A stretch of DNA of 64,000 nucleotides, from the NCBI GenBank assembly GCA_964536015.1, contig CAZHVS010000002.1:124001-188000 (forward strand). Direction: 5' to 3'. This document shows positions 25,991 through 35,286 of this stretch, in pieces (position 1 is the first letter of the stretch; each line of letters starts with the position of its first letter). The notes below the pieces were generated by a model. The model saw only the letters and a program-made list of their open reading frames with translations, made no database searches and was not told where the DNA came from. The DNA comes from CAZHVS01 sp964536015 (GTDB taxonomy: Bacteria > Bacteroidota > Ignavibacteria > Ignavibacteriales > Ignavibacteriaceae). A program made the position numbers and the translations under genes.

Positions 25991-26896
25991 TTACTCGCTT
26001 AGTTTGATGTCTTTCTTGGGGAATAATAATCTTGCTAACAAATTATTATTATCCAACGGGATAATCTGAATATGATGTCGCCCTTTAGGTATATCAATTA
26101 TAATTTCATTTGCCTTACCCGGAATTTTATCTGTTTCTTTTTCATATAAAGTCGTTTCTGAACGGACACTGTTTAATACAAAAGTATTTTTAATTTTGTC
26201 ATCTTCTTTAATTTGTAATCTGTAGTTTATTCGTCCTTTCATGTCAAAAAGATTTTCAGCTCGTGTCAAAATTTTAAGTTGTGTAGGACCATTAATTTTT
26301 ACTTTTAATGGATGCTCATTTGAAAAACGATAATATGTAATTAGACTTTCATTTGTTTTCAGGTTTACCATTTCGAAAGTATTTGTTGGAGAAATAGCTA
26401 TCCATTCTACCTTTTTTTTCTTTTTTGAAGTGAATAAATATCTTGCAGCAACTTTAGGATTATCATTTTCAATCCATATTTCAATGTTATGATCTCCGGT
26501 TTTAATATCTATCTCTAATTCTTTTTTTATTGCCGGAGTTCCAAGGGAATCAACTTTGTATTTTGCATCTGTTGAATGAGTAATGTTTTTATATTTAATA
26601 TATTTCTTTGTTCCGCCATCTATACGATAGATGATAGTATAATCAAGCTCTTTTAAAGACCGCTTTTCAAATCTTGCACGTGTAATAATTTTAAGTTTTC
26701 CTGGTCCATTTAAGAATATTAATGAGGCTTTTTTCTGATTCAACGCATAATAATATTTAACTTTTTCAGCAACAATCGTTGTAATTTTATTTTTCGTATT
26801 ACTCGGCAATACTTCTTTGGTTTTGTCTTCAATTTTCTTTGCGTTGATATTTATAAAAAGGACAAAAACCAGTAGTGATGTAGTAAATGTTTTCAA
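25991..26896 (-). CDS. Periplasmic protein with two internal repeats, in PGA operon
   Basis: A 301-residue protein with a signal peptide and two modules of about 105 residues. Both start with a YY-rich strand, share a GP.(K/Q)LKI(I/L)TRA core (about 64-74 and 207-217), then a K/D...P...E(L/I)(E/I)ID(I/I)..G.H.I(E/Q)I segment and an AR(Y/L)LF(T/P)(S/K)KK end. The pattern is all-beta. I do not recognise a family. The gene lies 31 bp after pgsW and 3 bp before the beta-barrel gene. Its place suggests a periplasmic bridge between the inner-membrane synthase and the outer membrane, which is inference. Confidence 0.7.
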   Translation of the reverse strand: MKTFTTSLLVFVLFININAKKIEDKTKEVLPSNTKNKITTIVAEKVKYYYALNQKKASLIFLNGPGKLKIITRARFEKRSLKELDYTIIYRIDGGTKKYIKYKNITHSTDAKYKVDSLGTPAIKKELEIDIKTGDHNIEIWIENDNPKVAARYLFTSKKKKKVEWIAISPTNTFEMVNLKTNESLITYYRFSNEHPLKVKINGPTQLKILTRAENLFDMKGRINYRLQIKEDDKIKNTFVLNSVRSETTLYEKETDKIPGKANEIIIDIPKGRHHIQIIPLDNNNLLARLLFPKKDIKLSE

Positions 26897-26927
26897 ATCT
26901 TTTCCTTTAAGTTAAATAAGAAAATAG

Positions 26928-28073
26928 TTATAATTCATGGTTGCTTAAATCATTTGCTTGAGCAATGACAGGTTCGCTTCCAAGTTGATGTTTTTTCTTT
27001 TCAATAAAAAAGATAGCTAGAATTAAACCAATTAAAATAACTGTTACAAAGATAGTTAAAGTAACGTTATATTGTTTCTGCACAAAAACTTCACCTTTGC
27101 CAGGCTCAGGAAGAGGTACAGGACTTACAGGTAATCCGTATTTATTAGCAATTTGATTAATGTTTAACAAATGTATAATTGGAATTTTGTTTTCAGCCAT
27201 TTTTATCAATACACCTTTGACAGGATAATTTTTTAATTCAAGCATAGTTGATAAACCACCTGGAATGAATTGAGCATTTTCCGCAGAACCAAGACTTGCG
27301 ATTCCACCACCTACATTTATATAAACTTTAATCGGATTATTTTTTCGGTTCTTTCTATAAATCTCAAGACGTTTTTCAATACTTTTTTCAAGAAATTCTT
27401 CTTCAATAAGTTCCACCTTATTTCTGATAATAGCAGAGTCTAATAATTTTCTTCCTTCCGGACTTAATCCACGCCCTTTATCTAAACCGCCGCCGACAGA
27501 CGCAGCTACTGATTTAAACCCAAATATTCCGGCATTGAATAAGACTCTTTCCATGTCTAGCCATGTGAATGCAGGATCATTTGCACCCCAGTTAGAGGAA
27601 CCAACTGATGTTATTATTATGGGTTTCAGTTTTAATATCTGTAATGCGGAGAGGACAGAAATATTTAGAGCAGGAAATGATCCGGTAAATGAAACAGCAA
27701 CTACATCATTCGTTTTTACATCAGCTTCTTTTAACATATCTACAAGTACTGCAGCAAAATTCGGGTTTAGTGACGTTAGTTTTGAATCAATATAACCACG
27801 ATCTGTAGTGATAATAGTAATATCCTGGCCAATCAAACCAGTTTCATTCGGGTCATTAATGGCATCAATAAAAATACCTTTTTTCATTCTATAATCTTTT
27901 AGAAAATCTTCTGCTTTTTTCGCAAGCGTTGATGCTTCCAGTTTTTGATCATACCATTTTTTCTTCACATCAATTTTACTGTTTTCAACTGCAAGCAAAG
28001 CCAATAGCGAAATTATTGCAATAACACCAAGTACTCTTTTAGATTTAGCGTCAAATGTAATTATGTTTTTCAT
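26928..28073 (-). CDS. pgsW: Poly-gamma-glutamate system protein PgsW-like
   Basis: A 381-residue protein with an N-terminal membrane helix (about 14-28), a large extracytoplasmic domain and a second helix near 343-363 followed by a basic tail. The body has VSFTGSFPALNIS, TSVGSSNWGANDP and NVGGGIASLGS, which match the poly-gamma-glutamate system protein family often found beside pgsB and pgsC in diderm bacteria. The biochemical role of the family is not established. It begins 6 bp after pgsC. Confidence 0.85.
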   Translation of the reverse strand: MKNIITFDAKSKRVLGVIAIISLLALLAVENSKIDVKKKWYDQKLEASTLAKKAEDFLKDYRMKKGIFIDAINDPNETGLIGQDITIITTDRGYIDSKLTSLNPNFAAVLVDMLKEADVKTNDVVAVSFTGSFPALNISVLSALQILKLKPIIITSVGSSNWGANDPAFTWLDMERVLFNAGIFGFKSVAASVGGGLDKGRGLSPEGRKLLDSAIIRNKVELIEEEFLEKSIEKRLEIYRKNRKNNPIKVYINVGGGIASLGSAENAQFIPGGLSTMLELKNYPVKGVLIKMAENKIPIIHLLNINQIANKYGLPVSPVPLPEPGKGEVFVQKQYNVTLTIFVTVILIGLILAIFFIEKKKHQLGSEPVIAQANDLSNHEL

Positions 28074-28079
28074 AAGTCT

Positions 28080-28532
28080 TTAATATGGAAATAATTCACC
28101 GTTAAATAAAATAATTACTATTAATCTTACAAGAACAGCAGTAATAAATAAAATGCAAACAGTTCTGTAGATTCCTTGTTTAGCGAACCAGTGAGCAATT
28201 AAACCCGGAATAACCCAGCCAACTGCCTGAAGGTGGATGATATTCGAGGTCAAATCAATCTTAAGAAAATGTCTTGAAAAATTTGCTAATAAACAACCGA
28301 CTAAAAGACTAACAACCATTTGTCTACGACCATACAAAAAAGTGTAGTAACTAAGTAATTTTATAATAAGAAATGTAATTAGACTTACAATAAATACTCC
28401 TGCAAGTCTCTCAGGTTCGGCAAGTTGAAGAGCTATATAACCAGGGACGACAATTCCTCCAGCAGCTAAACCAAATACTTCATAAGATAAAAGGCTAAAA
28501 ACCAATCCAAGAGTTATGGATAATTCAATCAT
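28080..28532 (-). CDS. pgsC: Poly-gamma-glutamate synthase subunit PgsC/CapC
   Basis: A 150-residue integral membrane protein with four to five helices; the N-terminus (SYEVFGLAAGGIVVPGYIAL) is the typical CapC signature. With PgsB it forms the membrane amide ligase that polymerises glutamate through its gamma carboxyl. Its ATG overlaps the TGA stop of pgsB by four bases (ATGA), so translation is coupled. Length is the family norm of about 150. Confidence 0.93.
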   Translation of the reverse strand: MIELSITLGLVFSLLSYEVFGLAAGGIVVPGYIALQLAEPERLAGVFIVSLITFLIIKLLSYYTFLYGRRQMVVSLLVGCLLANFSRHFLKIDLTSNIIHLQAVGWVIPGLIAHWFAKQGIYRTVCILFITAVLVRLIVIILFNGELFPY

Positions 28533-29713
28533 ATTTTTAAGTTCCTGTTTTCAAAATATTCAACAACACTTCCACCAATACCGCCAATATTACCAATAGC
28601 AACTACTGTGGAAACAACCGGTGTAAGCGATAAAACTTTTTCAAAAATTTCTTCTGGTTCAACCCAACCAATATTTAATATTTTGCTTTTAGAAAAATTA
28701 TAGGAAGCAATCATATTTTCTACAACTTCAGTCGATTGCCCAATAAGAATGACATAATCGGCTTCATCATTAATATCTTTTGCTATCATTTCAGAAAGTT
28801 GTCTTGCACGATCAAGTCTATCCTGACGTGTATTCAGTAAAACGATTTTGCTTCCTTCTAATCTGCTTTCATCACGAAGTCTATGCCATATCATTAAAGT
28901 AGACTGAGGATCATTTGCTGCAAATGCATTATAAAAGAAAATTTTTTTATTAAAGGATTCAATTTCAAAACACTTCAAAGCACCAGCATCAGGAATTGCT
29001 TTATACATTCCTCTTAGTGCGGTTTCTCTATCAACTCCAAGACTCATACAAACATCAAGAGCCAATGCAACATTTTCTTTATGTTCAATGTAACTGAATT
29101 TTTTCATTTCTTCATTTGAAATATTGGCGGAGGAGGAAACATGCATTTCAGTTTTTTTATTATCACAAATTTTCTTAAGAGACTTTGTTACAACATTTTC
29201 TGCTGTAAACAATTTCTGATTTTTGGGGATAGTTCTTCCAAGCACCTGTGCAATTTCATCTAAAGTATAACCCATAACATCAACGTGATCTAATCTTACA
29301 TTCGTAATTACGCCTAAAGTTGCGTGAATCATTTTTTCTTCTGTGATGGTTTGATACTGAGGTTCAAGAGCCATACATTCTATTACAAGTGCTTGTGCTT
29401 TTCTCTCTGAAGCAAATTTAACTATGTTTAATTGTTCAATTATATTTGCTCCTGCTTTGCGATAGATGATTGTTTCTGTCCCATCTTCAAGAATAAGTCG
29501 TGGATAAGTGCCGGTAACTTTGGTAATTGTTTTAATCCCTGATTCGGTCAGTCCTGCACCGATCAACCGAGTAACACTTGATTTACCACGAGTACCATTT
29601 ACATGAATTCTTATAGGAATAGAATATATATTTTTTTGATGTCTTAAATATTCTACTATGCTGAAAATTATAAAAGCAGAAACTATAACTGTTAGAAGAA
29701 GGACAATGTACAT
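28529..29713 (-). CDS. pgsB: Poly-gamma-glutamate synthase ATPase subunit PgsB/CapB
   Basis: A 394-residue protein with an N-terminal membrane helix and a Mur-ligase-like ATP-binding domain. The P-loop is HVNGTRGKSSVTRLI at about 37-51; ECMALEPQYQ, TNVRLDHVDVMG (about 150-161) and NAFAANDPQST are further conserved segments of PgsB/CapB. It activates glutamate with ATP and adds it to the growing gamma-linked chain at the inner membrane. It starts 27 bp after the CapA-type gene and overlaps pgsC. Confidence 0.95.
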   Translation of the reverse strand: MYIVLLLTVIVSAFIIFSIVEYLRHQKNIYSIPIRIHVNGTRGKSSVTRLIGAGLTESGIKTITKVTGTYPRLILEDGTETIIYRKAGANIIEQLNIVKFASERKAQALVIECMALEPQYQTITEEKMIHATLGVITNVRLDHVDVMGYTLDEIAQVLGRTIPKNQKLFTAENVVTKSLKKICDNKKTEMHVSSSANISNEEMKKFSYIEHKENVALALDVCMSLGVDRETALRGMYKAIPDAGALKCFEIESFNKKIFFYNAFAANDPQSTLMIWHRLRDESRLEGSKIVLLNTRQDRLDRARQLSEMIAKDINDEADYVILIGQSTEVVENMIASYNFSKSKILNIGWVEPEEIFEKVLSLTPVVSTVVAIGNIGGIGGSVVEYFENRNLKI

Positions 29714-29740
29714 TTTTAATTTATTTTCCTGAGAACAACT

Positions 29741-32700
29741 TTATTTTATAATAATCATTTTTTTTGTCTGCAAAATACTATTTGTCCTGAAAGTATAGAA
29801 ATATACTCCAGAAGAAACATTGTTACCAAAGTTATTTTTTCCATTCCAATTTATCTTTTTACTTCCGGCAGTTTCAAAAGAATTTATAAGCGTTCTGATT
29901 TCTTCTCCAAGTATATTGAAAATTTTTAATTCAACCTGAGATGAATAAGGCAAATCATATTTTATTGTTGTTGATGAGTTGAATGGATTTGGATAATTCT
30001 GATATAACACAAATTGTGATGGTAATAGATTATTATCATCATTTTCTGAAATAATTCTATCGGTGAAGTCTGTACATTTATAGCTCATTTGTGCAAATGG
30101 AACTGTAGCACCAGTTTGAATCTGAATCCAGTAATAATCATTTGGATATGTTATTAATCTGTTTAAATCCAGTGACTGCCAGTTTGACCATTCAATTAAC
30201 CCAACATCATCAAAGTATGAATAAGCAGTTCCACTTGTTGGAGCTTCACTCCTTAATCTTAAATTAAAGAACTGTGAACCTGTTGGCGAAATAATATCAT
30301 TTGAGTAAAAAGTGTTTTGTGATGTACTGTCAATTTCTACTCCCAGATTGTAGGTAGCAATTGCAGTTGTAGCCGTTCGTGAATTAAAAAATTGAATTTG
30401 AATACCTGCATTGTTTGAGTTAACAGTTCTTATATTTCCATGTAAAGAATAATTCACATTATCAGCATACACAATCAGGCGTTTTTCAAAATTTGTATTA
30501 ATTACTGATTGTCCTTGCGTCCTTTTCTGACATAAAGTTCTTTTGCCTCTAAGAACATTAACAGTATCCAACCATTCATCCTGGCTGTCCATTTCCCAGA
30601 GAGAGCAACCTTCGTTTTCAAAATTTCCAAACCAAACGATTTGTTTTCCAAGTCTATAATTCCAGTTAGCAGAAGGAGAGATGCTCATAATTTCTGAAAT
30701 ACTGCCTTGCCTGGTGATTGGAATTGGTTGTGAAATCCAGCTGCCATTTTTTTGAGTTAAAGATACATCAGTAATGAAATCAATTTTTTTATGATCAATT
30801 TTGGAAGTATCCAAAATGACTTCAGCAGTAACATTTCTTCTGTCAATCCTTAATAATGTATTCAATTTTCGTGAGCCATTTGCAAGGTCATCCAAAATGT
30901 ATAAACCCAATTCACCTTTTGCAGGGAGAGTGACGTAATCATCAATATAAACAGGAGTGACAATATAATTGTACAAACCAGTTGAATTAATTTTTCCATT
31001 TAAAATTACTGAAGGAAAAGTCTCGGGATAATCAAGATCGAAAACAAAATTTCCTAATGAATGTGCAATCAGTTTTCCTTTGTAAACTTCAAACGGATGA
31101 ATAATATGCGGGTGGTGACAAATTACAGCATCTGCTCCATTATCAATTGCATAATGTCTTATAGCTATGTCACTTTCAAGAGGTAATTTAAGATAAGGAG
31201 AGTAATCTTCTTCAGAAGAAATATCATTCTTAAAATCTGAAAAGAAAGTAGGAAATATTGAATATTCATTACCTGAATGCATATTGAAAATTACAATGTC
31301 AGCAATATTTCTTACTGATTGAATTTGCAGCTTTATGTTCATTTTAGTTAAATCACCGAAACCCGGTTTGTTATATCCTGCATTTAAGTAAGGTTGATAA
31401 TTATTATACTGTCCAGTTCTATCCGATGAGCCAATGAAAGCAATATTTACTCCTGATTTGACCAAAAAAACAGGTGATAATGCTTCAATAGAATTTGCTC
31501 CAACTCCAAAGTGAAGTATTTTTTTACTATCAAGCAGAGATTCGGTTTGCCTGAATGCATTTAATCCATAATCCATAATATGATTATTTGCAAGGTTTGC
31601 AACATCAACTCCTGCAAAGGAAAGACAATTAATATTTTGTGGCGAACCTCTTAATAAAATTGGTTTTGTGGGGTGCGGTGTTCCTGAATTGGATAAAGTG
31701 CATTCAAGGTTTATCACAGAAATGTCCGCTGCATTTCCAAAGATTGGTAAAGTTGGATTTAATAAAGCAGGAATACCATTTGTATTGATAAAAGTTTCAA
31801 TTCTTCTTGCAAGCATAAAATCACCGACAAAGTTTATTTTTATCGGAAAGGAAGAGGCACCTGGATCGACTAGAATTTTACAAGAGGCAATTCCATGAAG
31901 ATTTGTTTCATCTTTTACATCAAGAAAAACTGTGTACGAATGATCATCTTCAACAAGAAATGTATGAGAAGGATTTGCAAGAGTGCTTGTAGAATCATCA
32001 CCAAAATTCCAAAAATATTGGTGCGAATAACTATCTGAATCATTTACTATACTCTGAAACTGAACATCAATAGATTTTATACCTTTGTCGTTAAAATAAA
32101 TTTTTCCTGTTGTATACTTAATCTCAACTTTTGGAGAGCGGGGAAGAGAGGCAGTGATATTTAGTACTTCATCAAAATAAATAACACCTGTAGAAATATT
32201 ATCTCTATCGTTTACAAAAACAATATTTTTAATAACAGGCAAATAACCAAACTCTGCTAACCAGTCGTTGCCTATAGGCAGTTTGATATTGTTCCAGGTT
32301 GAATTGGAAAAAGCTCCCTGATAAACAGTCAACCAATTATTCAGCGTTACCTCTTCCTGTCCTGCAAAAGAATAAAACAATGTATGCAGTGAATCACTAA
32401 TTCCAAATCCCTGAATTTCTGCTGTTGATTGTATGTAAACGGAAATTTGCCAAACATCATTAGTATCAAGTTGCCTTGGTGATATTGATTCCATTTTCCA
32501 GGTATTACCATAGAGTTTTAATGAGTAAGGAGAATTTCCATAAGTGATAGTTTGATCAAGTAACCACATAGTTGGATTCAAATCTTCAACCGGATAGGAT
32601 TGAAGGATTACTTGCCCATCATCAAAATTTTCGATAGTATCTGGTTGAGCTATGAAAAATATTTTACTAAATAGTATTGCCCCTTTTGATACATTAAAAA

Positions 32701-32746
32701 TGCACAGGAAAAAATACAAGGTGATTAAAAAAATGTTCTTATTCAT
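29741..32746 (-). CDS. CapA/PgsA-type protein with PKD domain and T9SS C-terminal sorting domain
   Basis: A 1001-residue secreted protein: signal peptide; a carbohydrate-binding-like beta region (about 35-200); a PKD domain (YFWNFGDDSTSTLANPSHTF near 244-263); a CapA metallophosphatase-like domain (about 300-640) with NFVGDFMLARR, INLECTLSN, ANLANNHIMDYG and CHHPHIIHPFE; a further beta domain; and a T9SS sorting domain (YQNYPNPFNSSTTIKY, ending KKMIIIK). In Bacillus, PgsA/CapA is a membrane-anchored partner of PgsBC. Here the sorting domain predicts export across the outer membrane, away from the synthase. The gene starts one base inside the stop of the upstream gene (TAATG) and is followed by pgsB after 27 bp. 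Confidence 0.9.
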   Translation of the reverse strand: MNKNIFLITLYFFLCIFNVSKGAILFSKIFFIAQPDTIENFDDGQVILQSYPVEDLNPTMWLLDQTITYGNSPYSLKLYGNTWKMESISPRQLDTNDVWQISVYIQSTAEIQGFGISDSLHTLFYSFAGQEEVTLNNWLTVYQGAFSNSTWNNIKLPIGNDWLAEFGYLPVIKNIVFVNDRDNISTGVIYFDEVLNITASLPRSPKVEIKYTTGKIYFNDKGIKSIDVQFQSIVNDSDSYSHQYFWNFGDDSTSTLANPSHTFLVEDDHSYTVFLDVKDETNLHGIASCKILVDPGASSFPIKINFVGDFMLARRIETFINTNGIPALLNPTLPIFGNAADISVINLECTLSNSGTPHPTKPILLRGSPQNINCLSFAGVDVANLANNHIMDYGLNAFRQTESLLDSKKILHFGVGANSIEALSPVFLVKSGVNIAFIGSSDRTGQYNNYQPYLNAGYNKPGFGDLTKMNIKLQIQSVRNIADIVIFNMHSGNEYSIFPTFFSDFKNDISSEEDYSPYLKLPLESDIAIRHYAIDNGADAVICHHPHIIHPFEVYKGKLIAHSLGNFVFDLDYPETFPSVILNGKINSTGLYNYIVTPVYIDDYVTLPAKGELGLYILDDLANGSRKLNTLLRIDRRNVTAEVILDTSKIDHKKIDFITDVSLTQKNGSWISQPIPITRQGSISEIMSISPSANWNYRLGKQIVWFGNFENEGCSLWEMDSQDEWLDTVNVLRGKRTLCQKRTQGQSVINTNFEKRLIVYADNVNYSLHGNIRTVNSNNAGIQIQFFNSRTATTAIATYNLGVEIDSTSQNTFYSNDIISPTGSQFFNLRLRSEAPTSGTAYSYFDDVGLIEWSNWQSLDLNRLITYPNDYYWIQIQTGATVPFAQMSYKCTDFTDRIISENDDNNLLPSQFVLYQNYPNPFNSSTTIKYDLPYSSQVELKIFNILGEEIRTLINSFETAGSKKINWNGKNNFGNNVSSGVYFYTFRTNSILQTKKMIIIK

Positions 32747-35184
32747 TACTTTAAAATAACCATTTTCAGAGTTTTAGAGTAACTCTCGGTAATTATATTA
32801 TAGAAATATACGCCACTTGCAAGGCTGCCTGCCGAAAACGGTACTTTATAATTCCCCGGCTGTTTTACCTCGTTTACAAGTGTAGCTACTTCGTTGCCAA
32901 GTATATCATACACTTTAAGCGTTACCAAACCAATATCCTTAATAGTATATTTTATTGTAGTTTCAGGATTAAACGGATTGGGAAAATTCTGATACAATTT
33001 GAACGAATTAAGTTCTATCTCAGACTTTATATGAATTACATTTGAATAGCTGAAATTACCGTTGAAGTCAATCTGTTTTAATCTATAATACTGATCACTC
33101 GATATTATATCATTATCAATAAATATATATTTTTTCTTAGAAGTTGATGTGCCATTGCCATCTAAGAAACCGATCGTTTTCCAGTTTATTTTATCATATG
33201 ATTTTTCAATATAAAAACCCTGATTATTAGTTTCGCTTCCAGTTATCCATTCTAGTGAAATACTTTTCTTTTCTAAGTTTCCTAAGAATAAAACCAGTTC
33301 TACAGAAACATAAGCAGAGTCCAAATATTTAATTATTAATCCAGAACCTCCTACTGCAAAACCAATCCACTCTTTTGGAGCTTGAAATCGATTGAAAACA
33401 GATCCAATATTTTGAGTTATTTCTATCCAGGTCATTCCATTGTTAGTCTTTTCTCATCTATTGTGTACGCCGTTCAATATCCAATGGTATTTATTTGGGA
33501 AATAATTAAAATTATGTCCTGCTCCAATAATTGAATCTTGATTCCAGTTTATACCGCCATTTGTTGTTTTATATAAATTATAACCCGTAAATCCTTTTAT
33601 TACAAAACCAGTATCAATATGCGTAAAGTAAATGTCATTAGTAAAAAATAGTTGTATATCACTTCTCTGAATCCAGTTATTGCCGCCGTTGGTTGTTTGC
33701 CAAATGTAACGACTTGTAGCCCAGCCATTAAGTGAATCTACAAAGTAAATACTTGTGTAACTATCTGCTGGCAGTGTATGCTGTACAAACCAATTCTCTC
33801 CACTGTCAGTGGTTTTTAATATCTTTCCACCAGATATTGCCCAGCCTGTTTGTTGATTTATGAAAAAGATTTTACCGAATCCTAATCCCATAGAGTTTAC
33901 TTGATACCAGCTCGTTCCGCCATTTGTGGTTTTCAATACTCTCACTGGTGTTTCAAAAGTTGAATAAAAGCCAGTAATATTATTAATGAAATAAATAACT
34001 GTTCCTCCAGGTAATATTGTATCTGCTGTTACAGTTAATCCACCATTATTGGTCACATATGCATCGCTTCTTGATACAAACCATCCTTCGTTCTCATGCT
34101 TAAAATATACATCTGCAAAATTTTCATTCAATACAAGTCTTTCCCAGTAATCATATCCACCGCTTCCTCTGGTAATTGTTAATGCAGACCCAACGCCATA
34201 TCCTACTCCACCAGATACTAAATCAAAATCCCATTCTCCTATTGCTGGATGAATCGGTGCAAACCAGCTTTGTCCTCTGTTTGTGGTTTTTCTTAACTCG
34301 GTTAAATCTCCTGTTACATAACCAGTATCTGTATTTATAAATCTTATTCTGTTAGAGCCTTGGTTGTTTCCAAGATTGCCGTTCAGTATCCAATTAATTC
34401 CACCATCACTGCTGTAAACATTTTTTCCAGTCTCTCCTGATGATGCTATATGCAATGTATCTATTATGTCTATTGTGTATAATGCTCGTGTATCTCCTGC
34501 TTGTATTAGAGTCCAACTGTTTCCTCCATCGGTTGTTTTTAATACTTTACCTCCACTGCAAGATATCATTCCATAATTTGTATTTAAAAAATCAAGTGAC
34601 CAGTAGTCTATTCCACTGTATCCAGTACTTACTTGCTGCCAGATTTGTCCACCGTTTGTTGTTTTCAATAATCTGCTGCTTCTTCCACAACACCAGCCAA
34701 GTGTATCGTTCAGCATCTGCAAACCCCATAGGTCTATGCTGCTTCCTCCATTATACACTTGAGTAAAAGTTATTCCATTATCACTTGAGCGGAGGATAAT
34801 TCCATTGTATCCGCTTACAATAACTACATTTCAATTATAGCTGCTAACCTTAAGGAGTACTTCAGTTGTGTTGCTTGTACAGTTAATCCAGCTTTTACCA
34901 CCGTTAGTTGTTTTAATAATTGCACCGTTTTTACCAACGCACCATCCAGTGAGAGAATCAATAAAATCAACACCGATGTAATCAACTCTAGGTACTTTGG
35001 GATTTAGCTCAGTCCAAACGCCAGTAGTTGTTCGTGTTGTTCCAAGCGGCATAAGAGAAGGATCGTATTCGGGAATGTTTGTGTGGTTTCTGTAATCGGG
35101 CTTTGGTACAAGAGTATCATTACTCTGCGGGAAGAGAGCAGAGGTAAAGAGAGAAACAAAAAGGAGTATGTGTGGGTATTTCAT
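32746..35184 (-). pseudogene. YCF48-repeat T9SS protein interrupted by two in-frame TGA codons
   Basis: One continuous reading frame of 813 codons is broken only by TGA at 34833-34831 and TGA at 33456-33454. It encodes a signal peptide, about ten YCF48/BNR-like repeats (KTTNGGxxW motif), an LxWxTGSETNNQGF beta domain and a T9SS sorting domain (YQNFPNPFNPETTIKY). All three segments are in the same frame with no indel, and sequence on both sides of each TGA fits the repeat pattern. A single G-to-A change from TGG (Trp) would explain each. The gene may be a recent pseudogene, contain assembly errors or be read through. Its TAA stop overlaps the ATG of the CapA-type gene, so translation of that gene may be affected. 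Confidence 0.75.
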
Positions 35185-35235
35185 TGAGTTAAAAATTCCA
35201 AAAGTTGTTTCACCAAGTTCATTTTTATGATGGAG

Positions 35236-35271
35236 TTTAGTAGAGACTTACTACGGCAAGTCTCTACTAAA
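35236..35271. repeat. Long perfect palindrome, REP-like or terminator
   Basis: A 14-bp perfect inverted repeat (35236-35249 with 35258-35271) has an 8-nt loop; its core is TAGTAGAGACTT and the complement. There is no T run on the minus strand, so it is not a classical terminator for the peptidase gene that ends at 35287. The GTAGAGAC...GTCTCTAC core resembles dispersed palindromes common in Bacteroidota and cyanobacterial intergenic DNA. Only one copy is seen in this window. Confidence 0.6.
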
Positions 35272-35286
35272 ATAAAATTTAATAAT

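Noticed and set aside
32746..35184. In-frame TGA codons as selenocysteine or as a reassigned Trp codon
   Set aside because: TGA is a normal stop in nearby intact genes (19279, 21362, pgsB end), so it is not reassigned. The repeat protein has no redox motif at these sites, and no selenocysteine context is evident.
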